A stretch of DNA of 64,000 nucleotides from DAIDKA01 sp036489445 (lineage in GTDB: Bacteria > Pseudomonadota > Gammaproteobacteria > Steroidobacterales > Steroidobacteraceae), in assembly GCA_036489445.1 (NCBI GenBank), contig DASXFV010000056.1, forward strand, positions 1 to 64,000. Direction: 5' to 3'. This document shows, in pieces, positions 54,383-63,604 of the stretch; position 1 is the first letter of the stretch, and every line of letters begins with the position of its first letter. The notes below the pieces were generated by a model. That model saw only the letters and a list, made by a program, of their open reading frames with translations. It was not told the origin of the DNA and did not search any database. The position numbers and the translations under genes are program-made.

Positions 54383-55696
54383 ATGCAGAGCGCCGACAGC
54401 GGAATCAGGGATTTCTTCGCACAGTTGGCCTCTGCGCAAGTGCTGACGGAAATCATTGCCATCGTCGTGGCCGCAGCCCTGGCGGTGATCGGCGGCCGCT
54501 ATGCGCGCATCTGGATCCAGCGCGCGGGCCGCACGGACAGCAGCAGCTGGCTGGGTGCGAGCCTGGAAGGCATCGTGCTCGCGGCGCCGATGTTCATCGG
54601 CACCTCAGTGCTGTTCCTGCTGCATCTGGCGCTGAACGCGATGGGCGCCCAGGCCGAACTGCTCTACGTGGCCCTGGAACTCACCCTGGCCCTGGCCCTG
54701 GTACGGCTGGGCACCTACGGCATGCGCCTGATGCTGGGGCGGGAAACCTGGTTTGACGCCTGGGAAGGCCGGATAGCCGTCGCGATCTGGTTGATCATCG
54801 CACTGGAACTGCTGGGCTGGCTGGAGAAGATCCAGGCCACCCTGGAGCACGTGCATCTGATTCCCGGCCGCAACGTGTTCACGCTCTGGGAGCTGGTCAA
54901 GGGCGTGGTGGTCGTCACGTTGTTCGTGTTCGTGACCTCGGTGCTGGCGCGCACCGTGGAGCGGCGGGTGATGCGACTGGGCTCCATTGCGCTGTCGACG
55001 CGCATCGGAATCTCCAAGTTTACATATTTCGTACTGCTCGGCATGGGCATCCTGCTGGGCATCAACGCCGCCGGCGTGGATGTCACGACCCTCAACGTGC
55101 TCACCGGTGGCATCGGCATCGGCTTGGGATTCGGCCTGCAGACCATCGCCGGGAATTTCGTCAGTGGCTTTGTGCTGCTGATCGATAAGTCCATCAAGCC
55201 CGGCGATGTCATCAGCTTCACCGGGCACACCGGTACCAGCACCGAGAACTTCGGCTGGGTGCAGGAGCTGCGCGGCCGCTACGTCGTCGTGCGCGACCGG
55301 GACGGGGTGGAGACGCTGGTCCCCAACCAGAATCTGATCACCAATTCCGTCATCAACTGGAGCTACTCGGATCAGCGGGTGCGCCTGCGGTTACCGGTGA
55401 TGATCAGCTATGACGATGATCCGGAGAAGGCTCTGGAGGCGCTGCTCGAGGCCGTCGGCGATCACCCCCGGATCCTGCGCGAACCCGCGCCGGTCTCGCG
55501 CCTGATGGCCTTCGAGGACTATGGCATGCGCGTGGAAGTGCGGTTCTGGATCGCGGATCCCATGAACGGCGTCAACAACGTGCGCTCGGATGTGAATCGT
55601 GCCATCTGGCGCGTGTTCCGCAGCCATGGCATCCGCATCCCGGTGGCGCAGCGCGAGTTGCGGATGCTGCCGCCGGTCCCGGGCCGTGACCCGTAG
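54383..55696 (+). CDS. Mechanosensitive ion channel of the MscS family
   Basis: 437 residues. Five to six predicted helices occupy about residues 15-230; the pore helix is NVLTGGIGIGLGFGLQTIAGNFVSGF with the typical Gly/Ala-rich packing, followed by the MscS beta domain VLLIDKSIKPGDVIS and a vestibule domain. The extra N-terminal helices mark it as a larger MscS-type channel (YbdG/YnaI-like) rather than minimal MscS. It protects against osmotic downshock. Confidence 0.9.
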   Translation: MQSADSGIRDFFAQLASAQVLTEIIAIVVAAALAVIGGRYARIWIQRAGRTDSSSWLGASLEGIVLAAPMFIGTSVLFLLHLALNAMGAQAELLYVALELTLALALVRLGTYGMRLMLGRETWFDAWEGRIAVAIWLIIALELLGWLEKIQATLEHVHLIPGRNVFTLWELVKGVVVVTLFVFVTSVLARTVERRVMRLGSIALSTRIGISKFTYFVLLGMGILLGINAAGVDVTTLNVLTGGIGIGLGFGLQTIAGNFVSGFVLLIDKSIKPGDVISFTGHTGTSTENFGWVQELRGRYVVVRDRDGVETLVPNQNLITNSVINWSYSDQRVRLRLPVMISYDDDPEKALEALLEAVGDHPRILREPAPVSRLMAFEDYGMRVEVRFWIADPMNGVNNVRSDVNRAIWRVFRSHGIRIPVAQRELRMLPPVPGRDP

Positions 55697-55729
55697 CGCC
55701 ATCCAACTCCAACGCCCAGATCTGCCCAT

Positions 55730-56155
55730 ATGCCGTTGATCATCAGTGAACACCTGATCGTGCCCGACACGGATCTCACCTTCAGTGCCATCCGTTCACC
55801 CGGACCGGGTGGTCAGAACGTGAACAAGGTGGCCACGGCGGTGCAGTTGCGGTTCGACCTGGGGAACAGCCCGGCGCTGAATGCCGCAGTCAAGCAGCGC
55901 ATTCGCGCGCGCGCCGGTCATCGGCTCAATGATGACGGCACGCTGCTGTTCGTGGCGCGCGCCCATCGCTCCCAGGAACGCAATCGTGCCGATGCCCTGG
56001 AACGGCTGCGGCAGCTGATCATCGAGTCGCTGGAGCCGCCGCGACCGCGCAAGGCCACGCGCCCGACCAGGGCCTCAAAGGAACGCCGCCTGGTCGGCAA
56101 AGCACTCCAGCAGCGCCGCAAGGTGCTGCGCGGCCGGGTACGCGGCGAGGACTGA
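55730..56155 (+). CDS. arfB: Peptidyl-tRNA hydrolase ArfB
   Basis: Rescues stalled ribosomes by hydrolysing peptidyl-tRNA without a stop codon. 141 residues with the GGQ motif in RSPGPGGQNVNKVATAVQLRF, the release-factor fold, and a highly basic C-terminal tail (RPRKATRPTRASKERRLVGKALQQRRK) that inserts in the empty mRNA channel. Length and tail match ArfB (YaeJ). Confidence 0.95.
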   Translation: MPLIISEHLIVPDTDLTFSAIRSPGPGGQNVNKVATAVQLRFDLGNSPALNAAVKQRIRARAGHRLNDDGTLLFVARAHRSQERNRADALERLRQLIIESLEPPRPRKATRPTRASKERRLVGKALQQRRKVLRGRVRGED

Positions 56156-56175
56156 CACCTGGCGCCCGAGTCGCG

Positions 56176-57279
56176 CTACGGCGTGGCGGGTTCATCCCAG
56201 CCGGGATTCATGTGATACGGCACACCCAGCGTCAGCATCTGGATGCGATGGATGGTGCCGCCTTCGATCCTGAACACCAGCACCGCCTCGGTGCTCGCAG
56301 GCTGCGCCAGGGCGCGCAGTGACAGGGTGTGGCCATCGGCCAGACGCAGCTCGCGGGTCCCCGCCTGGTCCAGGTTCGCCCACACCACCACAGTGCCATT
56401 GTCAGGATCCACGGCCACGACGCGGCGATGGTGGATGCGCGAGATGGATGCAAAGTAGCCGCTTTGCATTTGCTGCCGACACCCAAGGGCTGCGAGATTG
56501 AAGCGCCCGTCCCCGATCTGCACCCGTGCATTGCCGCTGACGCGGGCGCCGTTCTCGTAGCGCACGCAGTCATCACTGACTGGCAGGCTCGCCTTGCCGT
56601 CGTAGTGCGCCAGAGCATTCATCCACGTCAGTGCAACGCCGGTCAGCTGTTCCCGGGTGGCACGCGCCGCGGTGGGGATCGGTGTCAGCCAGAGCGAATC
56701 GGCGGTGCCACGTGTATTGGTGGCATCGATGCCGGCATCGCTCCAGGTGGGACCTGAGCCTTTGCGGTAAATCAGGGTCTCCACCTCACTGATTCGACGG
56801 TCGTGCACCTTCAGGCGCATGGCCATCAGCACCAGGCTGTCGAATTCGCGCATGGTGCCGAAATAGGTGATTTGCTGCGTCAGCGGGTCGGCGTAGAACT
56901 GCTGGGCGGCGCCCACGCCGCTTGCCGTATTCCAGAAGCCGTCCCCGGGAAGCAGTTCCTGGCCGTTTTCCGTGAATCGGACGTGTTCGTCCAGGCTCAG
57001 CAGCTTCGGATCGTGTGCCACCACCGCTTTGAGGTAGCTGTCCGCCAGGGACTGCAAACAGGTGCGGTCACACAGCAGCTGCGGTTCCTGCACGGCGGCC
57101 TGCGCCCCCTCCGCAGGCGAGGAGGCGAGCCGCTCGCGCACCGTGCTGCGATCCCGCGAGTGGGCACTTGCAGCGCGGTCACGATCATCGGTCGTCTGGT
57201 CGGCGTGCGCACGACGCGCGAGGCCCATGGTGAGCACTGCGGCAGCCAGCGCGATCAGCGTCGTGCGTCCCTTCAGCAT
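56176..57279 (-). CDS. Secreted protein with DUF8021-like (NTF2-like) domain
   Basis: 367 residues with a signal peptide (LIALAAAVLTMGLARRAHA, then DQTT). The region from about residue 70 has LCDRTCLQSLADSYLKAVVAHDPKLLSLDEHVRFTENGQELLPGDGFWNTASG, which resembles DUF8021/SnoaL-like proteins better known from fungi and actinobacteria; a second, related block lies around residue 215 (MNALAHYDGKASLPVSDDCVRYENG). So the protein may hold two NTF2-like folds. The role is unknown. ATG 57279 was chosen because it follows GGAGG at 4 bases and starts the signal peptide; the frame extends to 57336. It follows plsB by 73 bases on the same strand. Confidence 0.7.
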   Translation of the reverse strand: MLKGRTTLIALAAAVLTMGLARRAHADQTTDDRDRAASAHSRDRSTVRERLASSPAEGAQAAVQEPQLLCDRTCLQSLADSYLKAVVAHDPKLLSLDEHVRFTENGQELLPGDGFWNTASGVGAAQQFYADPLTQQITYFGTMREFDSLVLMAMRLKVHDRRISEVETLIYRKGSGPTWSDAGIDATNTRGTADSLWLTPIPTAARATREQLTGVALTWMNALAHYDGKASLPVSDDCVRYENGARVSGNARVQIGDGRFNLAALGCRQQMQSGYFASISRIHHRRVVAVDPDNGTVVVWANLDQAGTRELRLADGHTLSLRALAQPASTEAVLVFRIEGGTIHRIQMLTLGVPYHMNPGWDEPATP

Positions 57280-57352
57280 CCTCCCTCCGCGGCGCATCGT
57301 TACGCAAGAATGCCCTGCGACGGCCGTCCAGCACAACCCGCGTGGCGTGTGC

Positions 57353-59776
57353 TCAGGAATGCGTCACCTGCAGGATGCTGTGACGCAACTCCTCATTGAG
57401 CACCACCTGCGCATCTGCCGCCACATGCATCAGGACCTCGTCGAACTCGAGTTTGCCGGCACCCGTTGCGCGGATCACCCGGCGTTTGCGCAGCAGGTCG
57501 ATGAAGTTCTCGAACAGCGCGCGGTCGAAGAATTCCGGAGAGTTGAACCCGTACAGCAGCGACATGCGCTGCGCCATCAGATAGCAGCGCTCCTCCAGCT
57601 GCGACTGGCTGATCTGCCCACTGCCCGCCTGCAGCAGCAGCGAGATGGCCAGGTAATACCGCTCGATGGTCTGGATCGTGGACTGCTGCAGCAGCGACAA
57701 CTGCATGGCCTGCGGCGAAGTGGGCGCCGCCCGGCACCATTCGCCCACCATATTGCGCTCGATCAGGCCCTGCGCCTGCAGTGTCGCCAGCATGGCATCG
57801 AGCGCCGCCGGGACCGCCTCTTCGGGCCAGATCAGGAACAGTTCCGAGGCGATGTAGGGATAGATCCGACCTGTCAGGCGCACCAGGTCTGCATGGTCCA
57901 GGGCGGCATTGCCGGCAAAGGCGCAGGCGATCAGCGAGGGCAGCGCGAACAGGTGCACGATGTTGTTGCGGTAGTACGCCGCCAGCACCGCCGCCTCATC
58001 ACTCATCTGCACCAGATCCCCCAGCGGGTGGGGACGGCGCGTGATGGCCTTCATCTCCTCGCCGTAGGCGATGATCTGCGGGGCCGTCAGGTCCGTGACG
58101 GTCACCCTCCCACTGTAGGGACAGTCGGCGAGCAATGCCTTCATCAAGGTGAGCTGGCGAGTCAGGTCCGCCAGGACCAGCGTCCGCCGGGGCGAGGCCA
58201 GCAGCGCCACGGCGAGCAACCCTATGGGCGTGACCGCCGCGGCGGCGTTGATGTTGCGCATCACCTGCGTGGCCAGATCGCCCACCGCCGCATTCAACCA
58301 CGGCAGTCGGCCCTCCTCGGCCGTGAGGCGGGTGCGCCACTGGCTGTCATGGCGATCAAGCAGCGCATCCAGATGGATGGGTTCGCCAATATTGACGTGC
58401 ACCTTGCCGAATTTTTCCTTCAGCCGCGGCAACGCGCGCAGCAGGCCGAAGATGCTTTCCTTCTCCTTGGGCTTGCCGGAGAGCTCCCCGATGTAGGTAT
58501 CACCCTCCATGACGCGCTCGTAGGCGAAGTACACCGGCAGGAACACGATCGGACGCGCCGGTGAGCGCAGGAAACCGCGCAGCGTCATGGTGAGCATGCC
58601 GGTCTTGGGCTGCATCAGGCGGCCGGTGCGGCTGCGACCCCCCTCGATGAAATACTCGATGGAATGGCCACGGGCCATGATGGCCGCCAGGTAGCTCATG
58701 AACACCACGGTGTACAGCGCGTTGCCCCGCAGGCTGCGGCGGATGAAGAAGGCGCCGCCCTTGCGCAGGTAGCGACCCACCACGGGCATGTTCAGATTCA
58801 GGCCGGCGGCAATGTGCGGAATCGCATAGCCATTGCGATAGATCACGTACGAGAGCAGCAGATAATCCATGTGACTGCGATGGCAGGGCACATAGACAAT
58901 TTCATGGCCATCGGCGACCCGCGCCAGGGTCTCGGCATTGCCGAAATTCACGCCATCGTAGATGCGGTTCCACAGCCAGCCGAACACCCGCTCCAGGAAC
59001 CGCACGAAGGCCGGGGAATAGTTGGCGGCGATCTCATAGGCCAGCTTGCGGGCACGGATCAGGCCCTGACGGCGGGTGATCTTCTTCTCCCGCACTTCCT
59101 GCGCCACCGCGGCGCGTACTGCGCGGGTGCGCAGGATGCGGCCCACGATCGTCCGGCGATGCGACAGGTCAGGGCCGATGCGCGCTGCACGCTGGCGCGC
59201 GTAGCGCACGCGCAGCGCTCGCGCAACGCGCCGGCATTGCACCACCGTGGGCGCGTCCCCGCCCAGCAGGCTGCGCAGCGAGATCGGCTCATCCAGTTCA
59301 AGCAGTGTATTGCGGCCGTTGAAAATCACCTGGAAGAACCGGCGCACCCGCGAGGTGATGACCCAGTCATCCACCAGCAGCAGCCGGAACCAGGAGGCCT
59401 CACGCTGTGGCGCACGGCCCCAGAACACGGCAGCGGGTACCAGATCCACGTCCGCTTCCGGGTCAGAGCGCAGCTGATCCACCAGCCGGAGCAGGATCGG
59501 TGGCGGTCGCCGATCCAGCGGTTCGGCACCGAAGGCGCGGCGGGAGTCCAGATAAAAATGGGACAGGTCGCCGCTCAGCCCCGGCAGCCGCTTGCGGGGA
59601 CGGGGCAGCTTCAGCTTCACGCACGCACTCTGCAGGACCGCCAGGTCCGTGAGGCTGCGGTGCTCCATGACATAGCACAACGGCTTGCCGCGGCTCAGCA
59701 GACGCGGGGCCGCATCGGCAGGCAGGGTGGTGAAGCGAACCCACAACGCCAGGATCCGTCGCAGCAGCCACGCCAT
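57353..59776 (-). CDS. plsB: Glycerol-3-phosphate 1-O-acyltransferase PlsB
   Basis: Starts phospholipid synthesis by acylating sn-glycerol-3-phosphate with acyl-ACP or acyl-CoA at the inner membrane. 807 residues: block I with the catalytic HRSHMDYLL (HX4D) in VPCHRSHMDYLLLSYV, block II GAFFIRRSLRGN, block III IEGGRSRTGRLMQPKTGML, block IV VFLPVYFAYERVMEG. Full length for the family. Its start is 3 bases past the alpha/beta hydrolase stop, so the two are probably co-expressed. Confidence 0.96.
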   Translation of the reverse strand: MAWLLRRILALWVRFTTLPADAAPRLLSRGKPLCYVMEHRSLTDLAVLQSACVKLKLPRPRKRLPGLSGDLSHFYLDSRRAFGAEPLDRRPPPILLRLVDQLRSDPEADVDLVPAAVFWGRAPQREASWFRLLLVDDWVITSRVRRFFQVIFNGRNTLLELDEPISLRSLLGGDAPTVVQCRRVARALRVRYARQRAARIGPDLSHRRTIVGRILRTRAVRAAVAQEVREKKITRRQGLIRARKLAYEIAANYSPAFVRFLERVFGWLWNRIYDGVNFGNAETLARVADGHEIVYVPCHRSHMDYLLLSYVIYRNGYAIPHIAAGLNLNMPVVGRYLRKGGAFFIRRSLRGNALYTVVFMSYLAAIMARGHSIEYFIEGGRSRTGRLMQPKTGMLTMTLRGFLRSPARPIVFLPVYFAYERVMEGDTYIGELSGKPKEKESIFGLLRALPRLKEKFGKVHVNIGEPIHLDALLDRHDSQWRTRLTAEEGRLPWLNAAVGDLATQVMRNINAAAAVTPIGLLAVALLASPRRTLVLADLTRQLTLMKALLADCPYSGRVTVTDLTAPQIIAYGEEMKAITRRPHPLGDLVQMSDEAAVLAAYYRNNIVHLFALPSLIACAFAGNAALDHADLVRLTGRIYPYIASELFLIWPEEAVPAALDAMLATLQAQGLIERNMVGEWCRAAPTSPQAMQLSLLQQSTIQTIERYYLAISLLLQAGSGQISQSQLEERCYLMAQRMSLLYGFNSPEFFDRALFENFIDLLRKRRVIRATGAGKLEFDEVLMHVAADAQVVLNEELRHSILQVTHS

Positions 59777-59779
59777 CGC

Positions 59780-60301
59780 CTATTCGCCCGAAGCCGGCAT
59801 GTCCAATGAGATCAGGAAGTATTCGAACAGGTAGCGGATCATGCCGATCTGGTTGTGGAGGCGGTGCTCATCGTGGAGCAGGTGCAGCGAAGCACCGTAA
59901 TCGCGCGCAAAGCGGGCGCTGTCCTCAAACGGCACGATATCGTCCTGCCAGCCGTGGACTACCATGGTCGGGCAATCGAGGACTCCCTTGCGCAGCGGCG
60001 GCAGACCGTCCGCATAGATCGCCGGCGCCATGAGAAAGACACCGCGGGCATGCAGGTGCGAGGCAGCGGCCACCGACACATAGGCCCCGACACTGGAACC
60101 CACCAGCACCAGCTCGCCCTCCAGGTCCTTGCAGAAGTCCATCAGGTGCGCGAGCCGGTCCTGCGGCGAATCAACGCCCCGATAATCCACCGACTCCGGC
60201 TCATAGCCCTCGGCGCGGGCGGTATCAGCAAGCACAGTGATCTTGCGACCCCAGGGGCCGCTTTCCTGTCCATGCGAGAAGACTACATACCGACTGGTCA
60301 C
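59780..60301 (-). CDS. Small alpha/beta hydrolase
   Basis: 173 residues from GTG 60301 (VTSRYVVFSHGQESGPWGRKITVLAD). The nucleophile elbow is GSSVGAYV (Ser), the acid probably lies in VHGWQDDIVPFED, and the histidine in DEHRLH; the fold fits the YqiA-like/esterase group. Substrate unknown. Reading further upstream would enter the sheath gene and is not needed. No strong ribosome site precedes the GTG. It is 3 bases upstream of plsB and 64 downstream of the sheath-like gene. Confidence 0.75.
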   Translation of the reverse strand: MTSRYVVFSHGQESGPWGRKITVLADTARAEGYEPESVDYRGVDSPQDRLAHLMDFCKDLEGELVLVGSSVGAYVSVAAASHLHARGVFLMAPAIYADGLPPLRKGVLDCPTMVVHGWQDDIVPFEDSARFARDYGASLHLLHDEHRLHNQIGMIRYLFEYFLISLDMPASGE

Positions 60302-60365
60302 GGGCTTTTTGATCGCGTTTTTAGCCAACGCCGCCGTTGTGGAAGCTGGTGCGTATCTTATACCG

Positions 60366-61973
60366 CTAAGCGTTGAGGATCGCCGTCTCGATTTCCCAGT
60401 CCACACGCTGCGGCGTCGCGGCCTGCCGGTTGATGCTGACGGGACGCACCCGCGTGCCGGTCGGATGATGCGTCACCAGCCAGTACTGCAGCACGCCCGG
60501 CTGCTGCGGCGCGTAGCCGAACAGCAGGTTGATGGCACCGGTGGCAACCGTGCTCGGGCGGTTGACACGCTCATCCCAGACCACCAGGCAGCAGTCCTGG
60601 AAGCCCCCGGCGGCGAATGCCCCCTCCACCCGCAGCGCTTCCAGGAAGCGCTCAACCTGCCGCCCGGCCCGTTCCCAGGTCAGCGCTGTATTGGGAGCCG
60701 TGAGCACCCAGCGGGTGCCGCTCTCGATGCTATTGGCCAGCTGCAAGGCCAGGCGGTGAGCCGCCAGGTAGCGGCCTTGCGCGGAGGCGGAAACCCCTGA
60801 CCCCAGCGTGCAACTGCGCGCCCGGGGCACTGCTCCAGGCCGCGGCGGCTCCAAGGTGTTGATGCCCGCCTGCGCCAGCCGCTCGCTGTGCTCGGCTGTA
60901 ACCGCGACCGACGGGCGCAGCATGGGGCGGAGCGCCACGTCGGGTTCCTCCAGCCGCGGCGCGGGGCCGCGCGCCGCGTCGGCGCGCGCCAGCATGCCCG
61001 CCGCGGCAGCTCCAGGAGCGAAGGTCGCCATGCGGTTGCGCAGTCGGTCGAAAGCCGTCAGGCGGGGGAAAAACATGGCCGCGTTGTCACTGCGGAACGG
61101 CCACGCGGCCAGGCCCTCGAGCGCCTCCCGCGCCTGGCTCCACTGCTGTGGCGGATCGACGATCTGCAGCGCACGGCGTTCGCGGCAGAAACGCGCCGCC
61201 ACCAGCAGTGTGCTCATGCCAAGGTCCTGCTCACGCGTCAGCGGCGGGATGTACAGCAGGTCGAAATGGGTGTCCGGCCCCAGTGCAAAGACACCGGTGC
61301 GCCGCGGCGCCGAGCCGATGACGTCGTAGTCCGAGAGCGCTCCACCATCATCGCCATCGGCGTTGGCGCAGATGTAGCCAATGACCGCCCCGGTCGGACC
61401 CACACCGGTGGGATCCGGGCGGGTAACGGGGGGCGCGCCGGTCACCCGTGCCAGCGCGGAAGTCTGCAGGATGTCGGCGACGAAGCGCGCGCCGCCCGGC
61501 TCGATCGACACATTGCGCTGGATCTCCTGCTCCTGGACCTGCTCCGAGCCGGCTACCGCCAGCCGCTGCACGATGAGATTGAAGCGGTCGTCCGCAGTGA
61601 CGCCGTCATAGTCCACGGCAGCGCGCAGATACTCGCGTGAGCCGGGATTGACGGCCATCAGCCGCAGCGCGCCGTCCCCCGCGGGGAGTGTGAGCGTCGC
61701 TGCACTGGCACCGTTGATGGCGCGGACGATGACCGCTTCACGCCCGCCGTTATCGAAGAACTGTTCGACGGCGTAGGCCAGCGGGGAGGGTTGCCAAAGG
61801 CCGCCGAAGATCTGCTTGAACGCAGCGAAGCTCTGAATCCGGACCGGGCTGGCGACCGGGCCTTTGAGAGTGCGGCCGACAAAGGCGGTGACGCCAGCCG
61901 GAACCCGCTCAATAACGCGCCCGTGCCCCGGGAGGATCTTTGAATCAGCTTCGGAAACTGCGCGCACAGCCAC
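60366..61973 (-). CDS. Contractile phage-tail-sheath-like protein
   Basis: 535 residues (GTG start). The N-terminal region has GRVIERVPAGVTAFVGRTLKG and PLAYAVEQFFDNGGREAVIVRAI, the middle a beta-rich domain, and the C-terminal region AAHRLALQLANSIESGTRWVLTAPN and a segment ending YWLVTHH. These are the marks of the sheath of contractile tails (T4-like phages, R-type pyocins, contractile injection systems). GTG 61973 has GAGG 5 bases before it; GTG 61979 and 61967 are alternatives. There is no tube, baseplate or spike gene beside it; the neighbours are an L,D-transpeptidase (71 bases upstream) and a hydrolase-plsB pair, all on one strand. It may be domesticated. Confidence 0.83.
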   Translation of the reverse strand: MAVRAVSEADSKILPGHGRVIERVPAGVTAFVGRTLKGPVASPVRIQSFAAFKQIFGGLWQPSPLAYAVEQFFDNGGREAVIVRAINGASAATLTLPAGDGALRLMAVNPGSREYLRAAVDYDGVTADDRFNLIVQRLAVAGSEQVQEQEIQRNVSIEPGGARFVADILQTSALARVTGAPPVTRPDPTGVGPTGAVIGYICANADGDDGGALSDYDVIGSAPRRTGVFALGPDTHFDLLYIPPLTREQDLGMSTLLVAARFCRERRALQIVDPPQQWSQAREALEGLAAWPFRSDNAAMFFPRLTAFDRLRNRMATFAPGAAAAGMLARADAARGPAPRLEEPDVALRPMLRPSVAVTAEHSERLAQAGINTLEPPRPGAVPRARSCTLGSGVSASAQGRYLAAHRLALQLANSIESGTRWVLTAPNTALTWERAGRQVERFLEALRVEGAFAAGGFQDCCLVVWDERVNRPSTVATGAINLLFGYAPQQPGVLQYWLVTHHPTGTRVRPVSINRQAATPQRVDWEIETAILNA

Positions 61974-62044
61974 CGGCACCTCAAGTGACCGGCGGCACTC
62001 TAACAGTTTTCCGGCCTTGGGTTGGCTGCGCCGCGGGCGGCCGC

Positions 62045-63265
62045 TCAGCCGCCCGACTTGTGCACGGTGGGGGCCGGAACGGCATGATCCTGCGGATCCG
62101 ATTCGCCCATGATCTGATCGAAGGTCTGCTGGTCCATCGGAAGTTCGGATTTGCCATCCCACGAGGCGCCTGCAGGCAACTGGTTCGCCACCTGAATGGC
62201 CCCCGCCAGCACCGTGTCCGTGCTGGAATCGGTCACAGTCACCGGCACGACCAGCCCCCGTGGCGCATGGGCGAGCTGTGTGACCTTGTCCCAGTCCACG
62301 GTCGCCCCCGAGCGCTTGAGCTCCTGCTGTGCCGACTTGGGCAGTGAACGCGACAGCAGCGCCGCCTGGGCCTTCTTCCAGTCGCGACGGTCATCTTCCA
62401 GAGAACCGAACGACTGCATGACCAGCTGACCGTTGTCCCAGCCGAACACGTAGGGCTGGTTCACGACATGCACTTCGGTGCCGATGCGGACCTTGTCGAA
62501 CAGTTCGTCAATGTCTTCCGGGAACAGTCGGATGCAGCCGTGGCTGGAGCGCAGCCCCACCCCGGCAGGTTTGTTGGTGCCGTGGATCAGGTACCCCGGC
62601 CAGTTCAGGTAGAAGGCTCTGTTGCCAAGGGGATTGTCCGGTCCGGGTCCGACGACCGCCGGCAGGATATCGCCGTTCTCCTTGTGCTCCTTGATCACCG
62701 ACACCGGCGGGTGCCAGGTGGGATCCTTCTGTCGCCGCACGATCCTGGTGGTGCCCTCGGGAGTCGCCCAACCCACTTTGCCGATGCCGATGGGATGGGT
62801 GTAGACCACCTGCGGCTCGCCCGCCTTGTGCGGCGGAAAATAAAACAGGCGCATCGCCGCGATGTTGATCACCACCCCGTCATGGGGCGCATCGGGCAGC
62901 ACGAAGCGCGTGGGCAGCACCACGGTGCGGCCGGCACCCGGCAGCCAGGGATCCACACCCGGATTGGCCCGCAGCAGCTCCTCGTACCCCAGGTTGAAGC
63001 GCCGCGCGATGTCGGTCAGCGTGTCGTCTTTGCCGACCGTGGTCTCCTGCAGCTCACCGATCACAGTCTGCCCGGCCGCAAGCTCGAAGCGCGAGGTCTC
63101 CTGCGGCGCTGGTAGCGGGGGTGGAGGCGGCGGCGCCACCACCACGGGTGGCGGAGCCGGCTTGGTGTGGGTGGTCCAGGCGCCCCCGACCAGCGAACAG
63201 GCGGCCAGTAACGACAGGGCGAGCATCGCGGCTATGACGCGAAATGGCGACAGAATACGTATCAT
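62045..63265 (-). CDS. Lipoprotein L,D-transpeptidase with LysM domain
   Basis: 406 residues. Lipoprotein signal with lipobox LLAAC (Cys about residue 23), a Pro-rich linker, a LysM-like segment (KDDTLTDIARRFNLGYEELLRANPGVD), and the YkuD catalytic domain with IHGTNKPAGVGLRSSHGCIRLFPED (nucleophile Cys in SHGCIRL). Makes 3-3 crosslinks in murein or attaches lipoprotein to it. A C-terminal segment of about 110 residues beyond the catalytic domain is of unknown role. ATG 63265 begins the signal; the frame continues upstream without one. Confidence 0.9.
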   Translation of the reverse strand: MIRILSPFRVIAAMLALSLLAACSLVGGAWTTHTKPAPPPVVVAPPPPPPLPAPQETSRFELAAGQTVIGELQETTVGKDDTLTDIARRFNLGYEELLRANPGVDPWLPGAGRTVVLPTRFVLPDAPHDGVVINIAAMRLFYFPPHKAGEPQVVYTHPIGIGKVGWATPEGTTRIVRRQKDPTWHPPVSVIKEHKENGDILPAVVGPGPDNPLGNRAFYLNWPGYLIHGTNKPAGVGLRSSHGCIRLFPEDIDELFDKVRIGTEVHVVNQPYVFGWDNGQLVMQSFGSLEDDRRDWKKAQAALLSRSLPKSAQQELKRSGATVDWDKVTQLAHAPRGLVVPVTVTDSSTDTVLAGAIQVANQLPAGASWDGKSELPMDQQTFDQIMGESDPQDHAVPAPTVHKSGG

Positions 63266-63300
63266 GGTCTGGTGATTATGACACCACCACGCCTGACACC

Positions 63301-63329
63301 AAAAAAAACCCCGAACGAAGGGCTCGGGG
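63301..63329 (-). terminator. Intrinsic terminator after the 72-residue protein gene
   Basis: On the minus strand CCCCGA-type arms pair over six bases (63309-63314 with 63324-63329) with a 9-base loop, followed by a U8 tract (A-run 63301-63308). This ends transcripts from the small gene 57 bases upstream, and isolates the L,D-transpeptidase, which starts 36 bases later. Confidence 0.8.
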
Positions 63330-63385
63330 CTCAAGGAATGCGGACTTTCGATGAAGGGAAAGAAGTCCGCTAGGGGATGGGGCGC

Positions 63386-63604
63386 CTAATGCAGCCGGGC
63401 CCAGTGCAGAATGCGAATGTCATCACTCATCAGATCAAAGCTCTGCGCAAGCAATGAGCGCAATTCACGGGTTCCGGCGGCCTGTTCAAGCGGATGCCGC
63501 AGCTCGACCACACCGCTCCATTCGCTGGACTCACTGGCGGACTCAACCGTCGCCAGGGCAGGCTGGTCTGCCGTTACGAAGTGCGTGTAGTACTTGGCTG
63601 CCAT
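63386..63604 (-). CDS. Hypothetical small protein
   Basis: 72 residues, MAAKYYTHFVTADQPALATVESA at the start and LAQSFDLMSDDIRILHWARLH at the end, with a short acidic middle. No family recognised. Support comes from its own terminator just downstream and the lack of any alternative gene here. Predicted cytoplasmic. It is divergent from greB, with 138 bases between. Confidence 0.5.
   Translation of the reverse strand: MAAKYYTHFVTADQPALATVESASESSEWSGVVELRHPLEQAAGTRELRSLLAQSFDLMSDDIRILHWARLH

Noticed and set aside
57062..58564. 500-codon plus-strand frame opposite plsB and the secreted protein
   Set aside because: Spans the ends of two well-supported minus-strand genes, with no start signal or motifs.
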